Positions 27,928 through 37,144 of a stretch of 64,000 bases of DNA are shown piece after piece (position 1 is the first letter of the stretch; every line of letters starts with the position of its first letter). The translations under genes were made by a program, and so were the position numbers. The notes below the pieces were generated by a model. The model searched no databases, was not told the DNA's origin, and was given only the letters and a program-made list of their open reading frames with translations. This DNA comes from Saccharibacillus soli (GTDB taxonomy: Bacteria; Bacillota; Bacilli; Paenibacillales; Paenibacillaceae), in contig NIOB01000001.1 in the NCBI GenBank assembly GCA_002189105.1, positions 1-64,000 of the forward strand, given 5' to 3'.

Positions 27928-27961
27928 GCTTGTCTCAAGCAGCTGTTCATGTGAGACAAGC
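27928..27961 (+). promoter_or_regulatory. Leader hairpin of relA
   Basis: GCTTGTCTCA pairs perfectly with TGAGACAAGC around a 14-base loop inside the relA 5' untranslated region. There is no T tract. A possible RNA-stability or protein-binding element; the function is unknown. Confidence 0.5.
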
Positions 27962-28017
27962 GACTGGTTTCGCGGACAGGCTTCATTTTCTTATAGAAAG
28001 GAATCGGAAAGGACTCA

Positions 28018-30210
28018 ATGGGCATTGAACGATTACTTGAAAAGGCGTCCGCTTACATCCGAGAGTCGGACCTTCCCCGGATTCGGGAAGCCTACGAATT
28101 CGCCGATAAGGCCCATTCCGGCCAGGTCCGAAAGTCTGGCGAGCCGTATATTTTGCATCCGCTGGCGGTTGCGGATATTGTCGTAGGCATGCAGATGGAC
28201 ACGACGTCCATCGAAGCGGCTCTGCTGCACGATGTCGTGGAGGATACGACCGTGTCGCTGGACGAGATCCGAGAGCGTTTTGGCAAGACCTGTGCGATGC
28301 TCGTTGACGGGCTGACCAAGCTCGAACGGATCAAATTCCGCTCCAAGGAAGAACAACAGAACGAGAACTATCGGAAGATGTTTATTGCGATGGCACAGGA
28401 CATCCGGGTCATTGTCATTAAGCTGGCTGACCGGCTGCATAACATGCGTACGCTCAAGCATCAATCCGAAGAAGGGCAGCGCCGAATCGCCTACGAGACA
28501 CTGGAGATCTTCTGTCCCGTTGCGGATCGATTGGGTATTTCTGCGATCAAGTGGGAGATGGAGGACATTGCGCTCCGTTACCTGAATCCACAGCAGTATT
28601 ACCGGATTGCCAACCTCATGCATAAAAAGCGTGCCGAACGGGAACAGTTCATCTCGGATGTCATCGTTCGGATTCGTGAGAAATTGGACGAAATGGGCAT
28701 CGAAGCAGATCTGTCGGGTCGGCCCAAGCACATCTACAGCGTCTATAAGAAAATGACCAGCAAAAACAAGCAGTTTAATGAAATTTACGATCTGCTGGCG
28801 ATCCGCGTCCTGGTGGATAACGTCAAGGACTGTTATGCCACGCTGGGCATCATTCATACGCTATGGAAGCCGATGCCGGGACGTTTCAAAGATTATATTG
28901 CCATGCCAAAAGCGAATATGTATCAGTCGCTGCATACCACGGTTGTAGGTCCAAATGGCGAGCCGACTGAAGTGCAGATTCGTACTTGGGACATGCACCG
29001 CACGGCAGAGTTCGGGATCGCGGCGCACTGGGCATACAAGGAAGGTACGACTGTATCGCCTGCCAGTGGCATCGAAAACAAAATGCCGTTCTTCAAAGAA
29101 ATTATTGAACTGCAAAACGAAGCGAAGGACGCCTCGGAATTTGTCGAATCCCTGAAAATGGACTTCTTCTCCGACCTCGTATTCGTGTTCACCCCAAAAG
29201 GACAAGTAATCGAGCTGCCGGCCGGATCGGTACCGCTCGACTTTGCGTACCGCATCCACACGGAAATCGGAAACCGAACGATCGGCGCCAAAGTAAATGG
29301 ACGGATTGTGCCATTGGATCACAAACTCAAGACCGGTGACATTGTAGAAATTCTCACCTCCAAACATTCCTATGGGCCAAGTCAGGACTGGGTAAAGATT
29401 GCTCAATCCTCCCATGCGCGAAGCAAAATCAAGCAGTGGTTCAAGAAAGAACGCCGTGAGGAGAATGTCGAAAAAGGTCGAGATAGTTTGGAGCGGGAAA
29501 TCAAAAAGCTGGGCCTTGAAGCCTCGGAATGGCTCACGGATGACAAGCTTCTTGAAGTTGCGAATAAATTCTCTTTTAATGATCCAGAAGATATGCTGTC
29601 CGCCATCGGCTTTAACGGCATTACAGCTTCGCAGGTCATCACCCGTCTGACGGAGAAGTGGCGCCGCGAGCAGGAGGAGAACAGCAACCATCTGGAGCTG
29701 ACGAACGAGGTTCGAGAAGTAAAAGCGGCTCCTGCGGACAAAGAGAAGAAACGTCCAACCAATGGCGTAAAAGTCAAAGGCGCGAGCAATCTGCTGGTTC
29801 GCTTCGCCCGCTGCTGCAATCCGGTTCCAGGAGATGACATTGTGGGGTACATCACCCGCGGACGCGGCGTCTCCGTGCACCGTGCCGACTGTACCAATAT
29901 CCCAGGGGCAAACGATGGCGAAGAAGCCGCACGCGTCATTGAAGTCGAGTGGGAAGACGCGGTGGAGTCGAATTTCAGCGTAGACATCGAGATTACGGGC
30001 CTGGATCGTCGGGACTTCCTGAACGAAGTGCTTCAGGCGATCTCGGAGAGCAAGACCAATATGACCGCCGTTTCCGGACGTGCGGATAAAAATAAGATGG
30101 CGCTTGTGCATATCACGATTCTGATTCGCAATACCGAACATCTGCAATCGGTGGTTGAACGAATCAAACGAGTGCGTGACGTGTATACAGTGCATCGCAT
30201 CATGCAATAA
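28018..30210 (+). CDS. relA: Bifunctional (p)ppGpp synthase/hydrolase
   Basis: The long RSH enzyme that makes and degrades the stringent-response alarmone. Its 730 residues run in the usual order. The HD hydrolase is at about 25-190, with HPLAVADIVVG and ALLHDVVEDT, both His/Asp sites intact. The synthetase is at about 220-350, with GRPKHIYSVYKKM and TTVVGPNGEP. The TGS domain is at about 385-450 (VFTPKGQVIELP). A conserved-cysteine region has RFARCCNPVPGD with HRADC, and the ACT domain covers about 655-730. Both activities should be functional. apt upstream and dtd downstream match B. subtilis relA surroundings. Confidence 0.97.
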   Translation: MGIERLLEKASAYIRESDLPRIREAYEFADKAHSGQVRKSGEPYILHPLAVADIVVGMQMDTTSIEAALLHDVVEDTTVSLDEIRERFGKTCAMLVDGLTKLERIKFRSKEEQQNENYRKMFIAMAQDIRVIVIKLADRLHNMRTLKHQSEEGQRRIAYETLEIFCPVADRLGISAIKWEMEDIALRYLNPQQYYRIANLMHKKRAEREQFISDVIVRIREKLDEMGIEADLSGRPKHIYSVYKKMTSKNKQFNEIYDLLAIRVLVDNVKDCYATLGIIHTLWKPMPGRFKDYIAMPKANMYQSLHTTVVGPNGEPTEVQIRTWDMHRTAEFGIAAHWAYKEGTTVSPASGIENKMPFFKEIIELQNEAKDASEFVESLKMDFFSDLVFVFTPKGQVIELPAGSVPLDFAYRIHTEIGNRTIGAKVNGRIVPLDHKLKTGDIVEILTSKHSYGPSQDWVKIAQSSHARSKIKQWFKKERREENVEKGRDSLEREIKKLGLEASEWLTDDKLLEVANKFSFNDPEDMLSAIGFNGITASQVITRLTEKWRREQEENSNHLELTNEVREVKAAPADKEKKRPTNGVKVKGASNLLVRFARCCNPVPGDDIVGYITRGRGVSVHRADCTNIPGANDGEEAARVIEVEWEDAVESNFSVDIEITGLDRRDFLNEVLQAISESKTNMTAVSGRADKNKMALVHITILIRNTEHLQSVVERIKRVRDVYTVHRIMQ

Positions 30211-30264
30211 CAACATCTTCGCATCCACAGCAGCGAGGATATTGAAGAAGGAGTTTGTTTTTCC

Positions 30265-30708
30265 ATGAGAATGGTCATTCAGCGCTGTAAATCGGCTTCC
30301 GTTGAAGTTGAAGGGCAGATCGTGGGCAGCATTAATGAAGGTCTGATGATTCTGGTCGGCGTGACGGATGGAGATACCGAGAAGGACGCTCGTTATCTGG
30401 CTGACAAAGCAGCCGGACTGCGAATCTTCGAGGACGAAGCCGGCAAGATGAACGACAGTGTGGAGGATGTGGGCGGTTCGATCCTCTCCGTCTCTCAATT
30501 TACCCTGTATGGAGACTGCCGTAAGGGCAGACGTCCCAACTTTATGGCCGCCGCCCGCCCTGAACCCGCACAGGTATTGTATGAAGCTTTCAATGAGGCA
30601 CTTCGTGCCCGTGGACTCACGGTCGAGACCGGAATCTTCGGGGCGATGATGGATGTATCCTTGGTCAATTGGGGACCTGTGACATTGATTGTGGACAGCA
30701 AGGAATAA
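30265..30708 (+). CDS. dtd: D-aminoacyl-tRNA deacylase
   Basis: Removes D-amino acids (and Gly from tRNA-Ala) mischarged onto tRNA. A 147-residue protein, the standard length. [11 protein letters not shown] carries the active-site Ser-Gln-Thr region, and [11 protein letters not shown] holds the cross-subunit Gly-cisPro motif that gives chiral selection. The ATG follows GAAGGAG. It is 54 bases after relA and probably cotranscribed. Confidence 0.97.
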   Translation: MRMVIQRCKSASVEVEGQIVGSINEGLMILVGVTDGDTEKDARYLADKAAGLRIFEDEAGKMNDSVEDVGGSILSVSQFTLYGDCRKGRRPNFMAAARPEPAQVLYEAFNEALRARGLTVETGIFGAMMDVSLVNWGPVTLIVDSKE

Positions 30709-30737
30709 GCAGCAATAAAGAGAAATATTTGGATTAT

Positions 30738-30787
30738 GACCGCTTCGTCTGCCGCTGGGCAGTGCGAGGCGGTTTTTCTTTTTGCTC
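30738..30787 (+). terminator. Terminator after dtd
   Basis: ACCGCTTCG and CGAGGCGGT form the outer stem, TGCC/GGCA the inner, followed by TTTTTCTTTTT. Confidence 0.82.
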
Positions 30788-30877
30788 ACGGTGCAGTGTT
30801 AGAAGCGAGGAAGGGCAGGGTAATAAGAAAGCGAGAACAACACCCAACATGATAAGGCAGAGAGGAGTTCGACACCG

Positions 30878-31384
30878 ATGAGTAAAGTAGCTTTTTTGCT
30901 GGCGAATGAATTTGAAGATTCCGAGATGCAGGTGCCGTACGACGAGCTGCAAAAGGCCGGCCACACGGCACACATCATCGGTCTTCAGGCAGGTGAAACG
31001 GTAAAAGGCAAACAGGGCAAAGCGGAATATACAACGGACAAAGCGATCTCCGAGGTCAGCGCTTCGGACTACGATGCCGTTGTCATCCCGGGTGGATCTT
31101 CACCGGAGAACCTGCGTCTGGATGAACATGTGCTCCAGTTCGTCAAGGACGTGAATGCCTCGAAAAAACCAATCGCTGCGATCTGCCATGGTCCACAGAT
31201 TCTGGCCAGCGCCGATCTGCTCAAGGGACGTACCATTACTTCGTATCCGCCCCTGCAGGACGATATGGTGAACGCAGGAGCACGTTTCAAGGATGAAGAG
31301 GCCGTTGTCGATGGCAACTTTATCACTTCCCGTACACCGGACGACGAGCCCGCATTCGTACGCGAGATTCTGAAGGTCCTGTGA
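30878..31384 (+). CDS. DJ-1/PfpI-family stress protein
   Basis: A 168-residue cytoplasmic protein of the PfpI/YhbO/YraA branch of the DJ-1 superfamily. FEDSEM near residues 12-17 supplies the conserved Glu, and AAICHGPQ carries the nucleophile Cys103 next to His104; both match the family. Members have been described as general stress proteins with glyoxalase or deglycase-like activity; which applies here is unknown. The ATG is preceded by AGAGGAG at a slightly long spacing. A Gly-rich protein gene follows 120 bases later, and the two may share stress control. Confidence 0.88.
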   Translation: MSKVAFLLANEFEDSEMQVPYDELQKAGHTAHIIGLQAGETVKGKQGKAEYTTDKAISEVSASDYDAVVIPGGSSPENLRLDEHVLQFVKDVNASKKPIAAICHGPQILASADLLKGRTITSYPPLQDDMVNAGARFKDEEAVVDGNFITSRTPDDEPAFVREILKVL

Positions 31385-31503
31385 GATCAGCCTGACTGAT
31401 CCACTGTTCCTATATACTTCCCAGAACAGACCTGATGACCCCATCTGTACAGGCAAGCTTTGCGAAGTACAGGGAGTATCTAATATAAGAGGAGGGAATC
31501 AAC

Positions 31504-31959
31504 ATGTCGAAGCATATCCAAGCGTATTTCAAAACGGAAAGTGAAGCGGAAGGCGCAAGAATGAGTCTGATGACATTCAGCACCGAGCAGCTTGAAGTAG
31601 GCGAACTGCAAGGAGGAGTCGGGTACGGAGGCGATCGCGGCAGCGGTCGTGTAGTCGTTCCGCTTGTTCCCCTCGCAGGTACGAGCAATGCCGGATTCAG
31701 CGGCGGATATGCAGGTTCCGGTGGAGCGGGCAGCATGATCGGCGATCAGGCCGTACCGGTTCCGGCACATCGGGAGTCTGGTGCGCTGGGCGGTCAGCCG
31801 ATTGACAAGGATGAGGTAGACGAGACTTATGAAGACGCTTCCGATTCCGATCTGCGCGACCTGAGATACACGCTGTCCGCAAAAGTCAGCGAAGCGGATT
31901 ATCCAGCGGTCGTTCGCAAACTGCGTAATAACAACGGCTACGTTCACGTGTACGATTGA
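31504..31959 (+). CDS. Gly-rich protein of unknown function, possibly stress-related
   Basis: A 151-residue protein in three parts. Residues 1-36 (KHIQAYFKTESEAEGARM) form an alpha/beta segment reminiscent of the YflT / general-stress-17M-like fold. Residues about 37-100 are low-complexity Gly/Ser/Val-Pro sequence with GYGGDRGSG and SGGYAGSGG. Residues 103-151 are acidic, then end in YPAVVRKLRNNNGYVHVYD, which looks like a second beta-alpha-beta element. There is no signal peptide or membrane helix. I do not recognise the family with confidence. Start: ATG after AGAGGAGGG. Its own terminator is at 32114-32148. Confidence 0.65.
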   Translation: MSKHIQAYFKTESEAEGARMSLMTFSTEQLEVGELQGGVGYGGDRGSGRVVVPLVPLAGTSNAGFSGGYAGSGGAGSMIGDQAVPVPAHRESGALGGQPIDKDEVDETYEDASDSDLRDLRYTLSAKVSEADYPAVVRKLRNNNGYVHVYD

Positions 31960-32113
31960 GCACTTGGTTCCCACCAGAGCTTGATTGAACGAGCGTCAGT
32001 CAGGTCGTGATACCAAAAAAACAGGAATTGTAATCGAACCGTAATGTTAGATACACATTCCTTTAACAAGCCGCAGGTATAGTAGACGTATGACCCCCTT
32101 AGATAAATATGGA

Positions 32114-32148
32114 TGACTCGCAGCGAAGTCTGCGGGTCTTTTTTTTGC
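32114..32148 (+). terminator. Terminator after the Gly-rich gene
   Basis: GACTCGCAG pairs with CTGCGGGTC (one G-U pair) around CGAAGT, followed by eight T. The 150 bases between the stop codon and this hairpin hold no gene that I can support. Confidence 0.85.
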
Positions 32149-32212
32149 ATCTACCTCGCTGAAAAATGCCATGTCCGTGTAAAAGGGACACCATTTTCAC
32201 CGTGCGGGATGG

Positions 32213-32241
32213 TTGACTTTAATCATGTACTTGATTACAAT
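32213..32241 (+). promoter_or_regulatory. hisS-aspS promoter
   Basis: TTGACT (32213-32218), a 17-base spacer and TACAAT (32236-32241). The transcript would begin about 60 bases before the first T-box stem I elements. Confidence 0.85.
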
Positions 32242-32289
32242 CATAAAATATAACAAACACAGTGAGCTTGAAGGAACAGATTGAACCGG

Positions 32290-32725
32290 CTGGCTTACCG
32301 TAAATAATACGATTCGATGACGGGAAAAAGTAATGCGGACATCAAAGCGCACAAGAGAGGAATTCCGGGTCGTTTGTTCTGGATCGTGAGATCAGACAAG
32401 CGTCTAGGCTGGAAGAATTCCGCGCGGCGGCCGAATGAAAGACCTCCCCGAGAACGCACAGCGAACGGCGGAAAAAACGTACAGTCCCAAGGGAGATGAC
32501 GTTTTTTGGAGTTCAAGTAGCTGATGCGCGAGAACAGCAGGCGTTAACTGCGATCTAATGAAGCGGGTTTATCGCTTCTTCCGAGACATGCTGCGTCAGG
32601 CAGTGCTGCACCGGAAGACGATCCCGAAATGTGGGTGGCACCACGGGAGATTCGTATACACGGTCCCTCGTCCCTGTACTATGCGTAACAACGGCATAGA
32701 CGGCGGAGGAGGGGCTTTTTGGTAT
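32290..32725 (+). ncRNA. T-box leader of hisS-aspS, specifier GAC (Asp)
   Basis: The T-box antiterminator sequence GGGTGGCACCACGGG (32633-32647) is followed by a terminator (about 32663-32725) that ends in TTTTT. In stem I the loop-E pair AGTA (32329-32332) faces GAAA (32437-32440). The specifier directly after GAAA is GAC (32441-32443), an Asp codon. Helices ATGCGG/CCGAAT above the loop and GGGA/TCCC below it flank it. The UGGN base is C, which pairs with a G73 discriminator as in tRNA-Asp (6459); bacterial tRNA-His has C73. Both read-outs therefore point to uncharged tRNA-Asp as the ligand, although hisS is the first gene. Confidence 0.88.
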
Positions 32726-32804
32726 GTTCCAATGATAGATTTCAATCGGTATATTCCAACAAGTACCCGGCCCCGCAGGCCGGAAAAGGAAGGAAAGAGG
32801 AAGC

Positions 32805-34052
32805 ATGAATTTTCAAAAACCCAAAGGCACATTAGATTTTCTGCCCGGAACCGTAGAGAAGTGGCAGTATGTGGAGCGCAAAGCACGCGATCTGTGCCGC
32901 CGCTTTAATTACCGCGAGATTCGTACTCCGATCTTCGAGTATACCCAGCTGTTCCAGCGTGGGGTAGGCGAGACCACGGATATTGTCCAGAAAGAAATGT
33001 TCTCGTTCCAGGATATGGGGGGACGGGGAATGACGCTGCGGCCGGAAGGCACGGCAGGCGTTGTACGCGCTTATGTTGAAAACAAAATCTATGGTGAACC
33101 GGATGTAGCGAAGCTGTATTATATCGGGCCGATGTTCCGTCAGGAACGTCCCCAGGCCGGCCGTTACCGTCAGTTCCACCAGTTCGGTATTGAAGCGATT
33201 GGCTCCGTGGACCCGGCGATCGATGCCGAAGTCATTGCTTTTGGGCTTCAATTGTTCGACGACATCGGATTGAAGGGCACAAGCGTAGAGATCAACTCGG
33301 TAGGCAACGCGGCTTCGCGGGCCGCTTACAACGAGACGCTGCTGGCGTTCCTGAATCCGATGCGCGAGACTCTGTGCAAAGACTGTCAGAGCCGCATCGA
33401 CCGCAATCCGCTGCGCGTCTTGGACTGCAAAGTGGATCAGGACAAGTTTGTCGGCGCACCGTCCATTCTGGACAGTCTGGACGAAGAGAGCAGCAGCCAC
33501 TTTGAAGCCGTGAAAAACAATCTGACCGCGATGGGTGTTGCGTATACCATCAACCCGCGCCTGGTACGCGGTCTGGATTATTACACGCTGACTGCGTTTG
33601 AATTCAAGACGAAAAGCGGCATCGGCGCGATCGACACCATCGGCGGCGGCGGACGTTACAACAAACTCGTCGCTGAAGTGGGTGGACCGGATCAGCCGGG
33701 CATCGGCATGGCGATCGGGATGGAACGCTTACAGCTCCTGCTGGCGGATCAGCAGACGGAGATCGACGACGAGCAGCAGCTGGACGTCTATCTGATTGCT
33801 CTTGGCGACAACGCCAACCTGGAGATCGTCAAGCAGCTGCACAAGCTGCGCGGGCTGGGCTTCTCGGCGGAACGCGATTATCAGTCGCGCAAGATGAAGG
33901 CACAGATGAGATCGGCAGACCGGCTCAAAGCCCGTTATACGGCGATTCTCGGAGATGACGAACTGGAGCGCGGTGAGATTGCCGTCAAGTCCATGGAGAC
34001 GGGTGAACAGGTTACAGTGAAGCTGGATGATCTGGCTTCGGCGCTGAAGTAA
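32805..34052 (+). CDS. hisS: Histidyl-tRNA synthetase
   Basis: A class II aminoacyl-tRNA synthetase of 415 residues. The N-terminus FQKPKGTLDFLPG is typical. Motif 2 is in YYIGPMFRQERPQAGRYRQF. The His-specific motif LVRGLDYYTLTAFE and motif 3 region GIGMAIGMERL follow, then the anticodon-binding domain (about 325-415) with RKMKAQMRSADR. The ATG follows GGAAAGGAAAGAGGAAGC. aspS follows after 74 bases; both are under the upstream T-box. Confidence 0.97.
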   Translation: MNFQKPKGTLDFLPGTVEKWQYVERKARDLCRRFNYREIRTPIFEYTQLFQRGVGETTDIVQKEMFSFQDMGGRGMTLRPEGTAGVVRAYVENKIYGEPDVAKLYYIGPMFRQERPQAGRYRQFHQFGIEAIGSVDPAIDAEVIAFGLQLFDDIGLKGTSVEINSVGNAASRAAYNETLLAFLNPMRETLCKDCQSRIDRNPLRVLDCKVDQDKFVGAPSILDSLDEESSSHFEAVKNNLTAMGVAYTINPRLVRGLDYYTLTAFEFKTKSGIGAIDTIGGGGRYNKLVAEVGGPDQPGIGMAIGMERLQLLLADQQTEIDDEQQLDVYLIALGDNANLEIVKQLHKLRGLGFSAERDYQSRKMKAQMRSADRLKARYTAILGDDELERGEIAVKSMETGEQVTVKLDDLASALK

Positions 34053-34126
34053 TACGACTGTGCAGAAGAAGGTATAGCAATCAGCAACCCTAAATATAGA
34101 TTTAATCCAAAGGAGAAATCATAATT

Positions 34127-35929
34127 ATGATGCTAAGGACTCATCACTGCGGACAGATTACATCCGCACAAATCGGAGAGACGGTAACGCTGAACGGTTG
34201 GGTACAGACCCGCCGTGACCTGGGAGGCGTGTTGTTTATCGACCTGCGCGACCGCAGCGGCGTGGTACAAACGGTGTTCAATCCGGCTTATTCCGGCGAT
34301 GCATTGGCGGCGGCCGAGCGTGTTCGTACCGAATATGTACTGGCTGTTAAGGGAACGGTTGTTAAGCGCGACGAAGAGACCGTCAACAAGAATCTGCCAA
34401 CCGGCGAGCTTGAAGTGCGCGTCACGGAGATCGAAGTGCTGAATGCGGCGAAGACTCCACCGTTCTTCATTGAAGACGGCGTTGAAGTGGATGAGTCGCT
34501 GCGTCTGAAATATCGTTACCTCGATCTGCGCCGTCCAGAAATGCAGAAAACGCTGATGCTGCGTTCGAAGTCCGCGAAGATCTTCCGCAACTTCCTGGAC
34601 GATCAAGGTTTCGTTGAAGTTGAAACGCCGATCCTGTCCAAGAGCACGCCGGAAGGCGCGCGCGATTACCTCGTACCGAGCCGCGTGCACGAAGGCGAAT
34701 TTTTCGCCCTGCCGCAGTCGCCGCAGATCTACAAGCAGCTGCTGATGGTCAGCGGCATCGAGCGCTATTATCAGATGGCTCGCTGTTTCCGCGACGAAGA
34801 CCTTCGCTCCGACCGCCAGCCGGAATTCACGCAGATCGACTTGGAGATGTCGTTCGTGTCCCGCGACGACATTCTGGGTATGATCGAAGAATTGATGGCG
34901 AAGCTGTTCCGCGAAACGATCGGCGTGGAAGTGCAGCTGCCGTTCCAACGTCTGACGCATGCGGAAGCCATGGGCAAATACGGTTCCGACAAGCCGGATC
35001 TGCGTTTTGGCATGGAACTGGTAGACGTCAGCGAGGTCGTGAAGACCAGCGACGTCAAGGTATTCGCTTCCGTTGTTGCCAGCGGCGGACAGGTCAAAGT
35101 GTTGAACGCCAAAGGCTGCGGGACATGGCCGCGTAAAGAAATTGACGATCTGGGACCGTATGCCGCACGTTACGGCGCCAAGGGTCTGGCCTGGATTCAA
35201 GTCAAGGAAGACGGCTTCAAAGGCCCAATCGTCAAGTTCATGAGCGAAGAGGAAATCGAAACGCTGCGTGAGCTTACAGGCGCCGAAATTGGCGACCTGC
35301 TGCTGTTCTCGGCTGACAAGAAGCAAGTGGTAGCCGACGTCCTCGGTGCGCTGCGTCTGAAGATTGGACGTCAACTCGGCCTGATCGACGACAGCATCTA
35401 CAAGTTTGCCTGGGTGCTGGACTTCCCACTGCTCAGCTACGACGAAGAAGCCAAACGTTATGTAGCGGAACACCATCCGTTCACTCGTCCACTGGCTGAA
35501 GACCTGGAGCTGTTCGATACAGACCCGGGCGCAGTGCGTGCGCAGGCTTACGACCTTGTGTTGAATGGCTACGAAGTAGGCGGCGGCTCGCTGCGGATCT
35601 TTGAACATGAGCTTCAACAGAAGATGTTCAAGCTGCTGGGTATCTCCGAAGAAACGGCGCAGGAGCAGTTCGGCTACCTGCTGGACGCGTTCCAATACGG
35701 CACGCCTCCACACGGCGGCTTCGCCTTTGGTTTCGACCGTCTCGTGATGCTGCTGACACAGCGCACGAACCTGCGTGAGACGATTGCGTTCCCGAAAACG
35801 GCAAGTGCAACCGACCTGCTGATGAACGCGCCAGCTGCTGTAGATAAAGCGCAGCTTGACCAACTGCACATCAAGCTTGCACCGAAGCCGGTGAAAAAAC
35901 CGGCCGCTTCGGAAGGTGAACAGGCGTAA
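34127..35929 (+). CDS. aspS: Aspartyl-tRNA synthetase
   Basis: A class II synthetase of 600 residues. The N-terminal OB-fold anticodon-binding domain is at about 1-110, with [20 protein letters not shown]. Motif 2 is in [20 protein letters not shown]. The bacterial insertion (GAD) domain is at about 290-420. Motif 3 lies in [13 protein letters not shown], and the protein ends with a Lys/Pro-rich tail. Whether it is discriminating (Asp only) or non-discriminating cannot be told; no gatCAB is in this window. The ATG follows AAAGGAG. It is second in the T-box operon and is the gene whose cognate tRNA matches the leader's specifier. Confidence 0.97.
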   Translation: MMLRTHHCGQITSAQIGETVTLNGWVQTRRDLGGVLFIDLRDRSGVVQTVFNPAYSGDALAAAERVRTEYVLAVKGTVVKRDEETVNKNLPTGELEVRVTEIEVLNAAKTPPFFIEDGVEVDESLRLKYRYLDLRRPEMQKTLMLRSKSAKIFRNFLDDQGFVEVETPILSKSTPEGARDYLVPSRVHEGEFFALPQSPQIYKQLLMVSGIERYYQMARCFRDEDLRSDRQPEFTQIDLEMSFVSRDDILGMIEELMAKLFRETIGVEVQLPFQRLTHAEAMGKYGSDKPDLRFGMELVDVSEVVKTSDVKVFASVVASGGQVKVLNAKGCGTWPRKEIDDLGPYAARYGAKGLAWIQVKEDGFKGPIVKFMSEEEIETLRELTGAEIGDLLLFSADKKQVVADVLGALRLKIGRQLGLIDDSIYKFAWVLDFPLLSYDEEAKRYVAEHHPFTRPLAEDLELFDTDPGAVRAQAYDLVLNGYEVGGGSLRIFEHELQQKMFKLLGISEETAQEQFGYLLDAFQYGTPPHGGFAFGFDRLVMLLTQRTNLRETIAFPKTASATDLLMNAPAAVDKAQLDQLHIKLAPKPVKKPAASEGEQA

Positions 35930-35939
35930 GGAAAGAACG

Positions 35940-35976
35940 ACAAAGACAGCCGGCCTGGGCCGGTCTGTCTTTTCGC
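35940..35976 (+). terminator. Terminator after aspS
   Basis: AAAGACAG and CCGGCC pair with GCCGG and TCTGTCTTTT around a short TGG loop. Confidence 0.8.
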
Positions 35977-36034
35977 TTTGTAGGGCCTGCCTGAGCAAGG
36001 TTTATTATTTTATCTTTAAGGAGGATCACCCATT

Positions 36035-36802
36035 ATGCTGCATGCTTTTTCCCGTACCGAGCTTGCGATTGGACCGGAAGGGCTGGATGAACTCAAGAAC
36101 AGCACCGTTGCCGTATTGGGCATTGGCGGGGTTGGAGCGATGGCTGTCGAAGCGCTGGCTCGCTCCGGTGTCGGCACGCTTATCATGATCGATAAGGATA
36201 CCGTGGACATCACCAATATCAATCGTCAGATTCACGCGCTCACGACGACCGTGGGACAGCAGAAGACCGAACTGATGGCGGAACGGGTCAAACTCATTAA
36301 TCCGCAGATCAACACGGTCGTACTGAATATGTTCTACACGGAAGAAACGTATGAGCAGCTGTTTGAGCACAAGATTGATTATGTGGTGGACGCTTCGGAT
36401 ACGATCATTTATAAGATTCATATCATCAAGGAATGTCTAAAGCGCGGCATCCCGATCATCTCCAGCATGGGGGCAGCCAACAAGATGGACCCTTCGCGCT
36501 TTCAGGTGGCGGACATCTCCAAGACCAAGATGGACCCGATCGCCCGCATCATCCGCAATAAACTGCGTAAGGAAGACGGCATCAAAAAAGGCGTCAAAGT
36601 CGTCTTCTCGACCGAAAAACCGATCAAGCCCCGCGTGGACGTTACCGAGCAGATTGCACCGGCAGGCGCCAAGATTCGCAAAGCCAAGCAGCCGCCAGCC
36701 AGCAACGCCTTCGTACCTCCAGTTGCCGGACTCATTATGGTCAGTGAGGTTATCAAGGATCTGTTGATCGCCGGTGGACATCCGCTGCCGGAGCAGCAGT
36801 AA
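36035..36802 (+). CDS. tcdA: tRNA threonylcarbamoyladenosine dehydratase (ThiF/E1-like)
   Basis: An ATP-dependent enzyme that cyclises t6A37 to ct6A in ANN-decoding tRNAs. A 255-residue ThiF/MoeB-fold protein with the nucleotide-binding VLGIGGVGAMAVEALARSG and a downstream DxxxxxNxxRQ (DKDTVDITNINRQ). The MoeB-type Zn cysteines are absent, as in TcdA/CsdL. B. subtilis YrvM lies in the same place after aspS, which supports the assignment over MoeB or ThiF. Monocistronic, with a terminator before helD. Confidence 0.9.
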   Translation: MLHAFSRTELAIGPEGLDELKNSTVAVLGIGGVGAMAVEALARSGVGTLIMIDKDTVDITNINRQIHALTTTVGQQKTELMAERVKLINPQINTVVLNMFYTEETYEQLFEHKIDYVVDASDTIIYKIHIIKECLKRGIPIISSMGAANKMDPSRFQVADISKTKMDPIARIIRNKLRKEDGIKKGVKVVFSTEKPIKPRVDVTEQIAPAGAKIRKAKQPPASNAFVPPVAGLIMVSEVIKDLLIAGGHPLPEQQ

Positions 36803-36880
36803 CAGCAGGAAGAGGAGGCGGCGGAAGCCGTAAACGCCTGGGACTCCGGCAGGCTCTCTACTTACTGAACGACTGGAAGG

Positions 36881-36914
36881 GACGCGTTTTGCCGAATGGG
36901 CAGAGCGCGTTTTT
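36881..36914 (+). terminator. Terminator after tcdA
   Basis: ACGCG and TTTGCC pair with GGCAGA and CGCGT, with a single bulge, around GAAT and followed by five T. The remaining 230 bases to helD hold only the small ORF described next and a weak TATGCT-type -10 near 36955. Confidence 0.72.
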
Positions 36915-37015
36915 GCTGTGCCTCAAAATAATTAAGGTTCAGCGCCGCAAATTATGCTATGCTAGTAGTCCTTTTGCTTTTTGCTGTCTTTCTTTGGAAA
37001 GGGGCGAAACAGCGA

Positions 37016-37132
37016 ATGACTATCGGCATTTTGTGCGGCCTGCCCGTATCTCTTCTTCGATTTCCTCATTTAGGAGTTGAAAAGGCAGACCTAATTGGTT
37101 CCCCAGAACCCCTGTACAAAATGCTCTCTTAG
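37016..37132 (+). CDS. Possible 38-residue upstream ORF of helD
   Basis: ATG at 37016, with AAAGGGG about 12 bases upstream, runs 38 codons to a TAG (37130-37132). This stop overlaps the first bases of the helD ribosome site (TTAGGAGG). The peptide starts MTIGILCGLPVSLLRF and has a short hydrophobic N-terminal half. It could be a leader peptide or simply chance. The arrangement, ending exactly at the helD site, would allow translational coupling. No homology was tested. Confidence 0.35.
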   Translation: MTIGILCGLPVSLLRFPHLGVEKADLIGSPEPLYKMLS

Positions 37133-37144
37133 GAGGTAACTGAA

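Noticed and set aside
32457-32459. CAC (His) codon in the hisS T-box as the specifier
   Set aside because: It follows GAAC and not the GAAA of the loop-E pair. The flanking helices close around GAC at 32441 instead, and the UGGN base suits tRNA-Asp.
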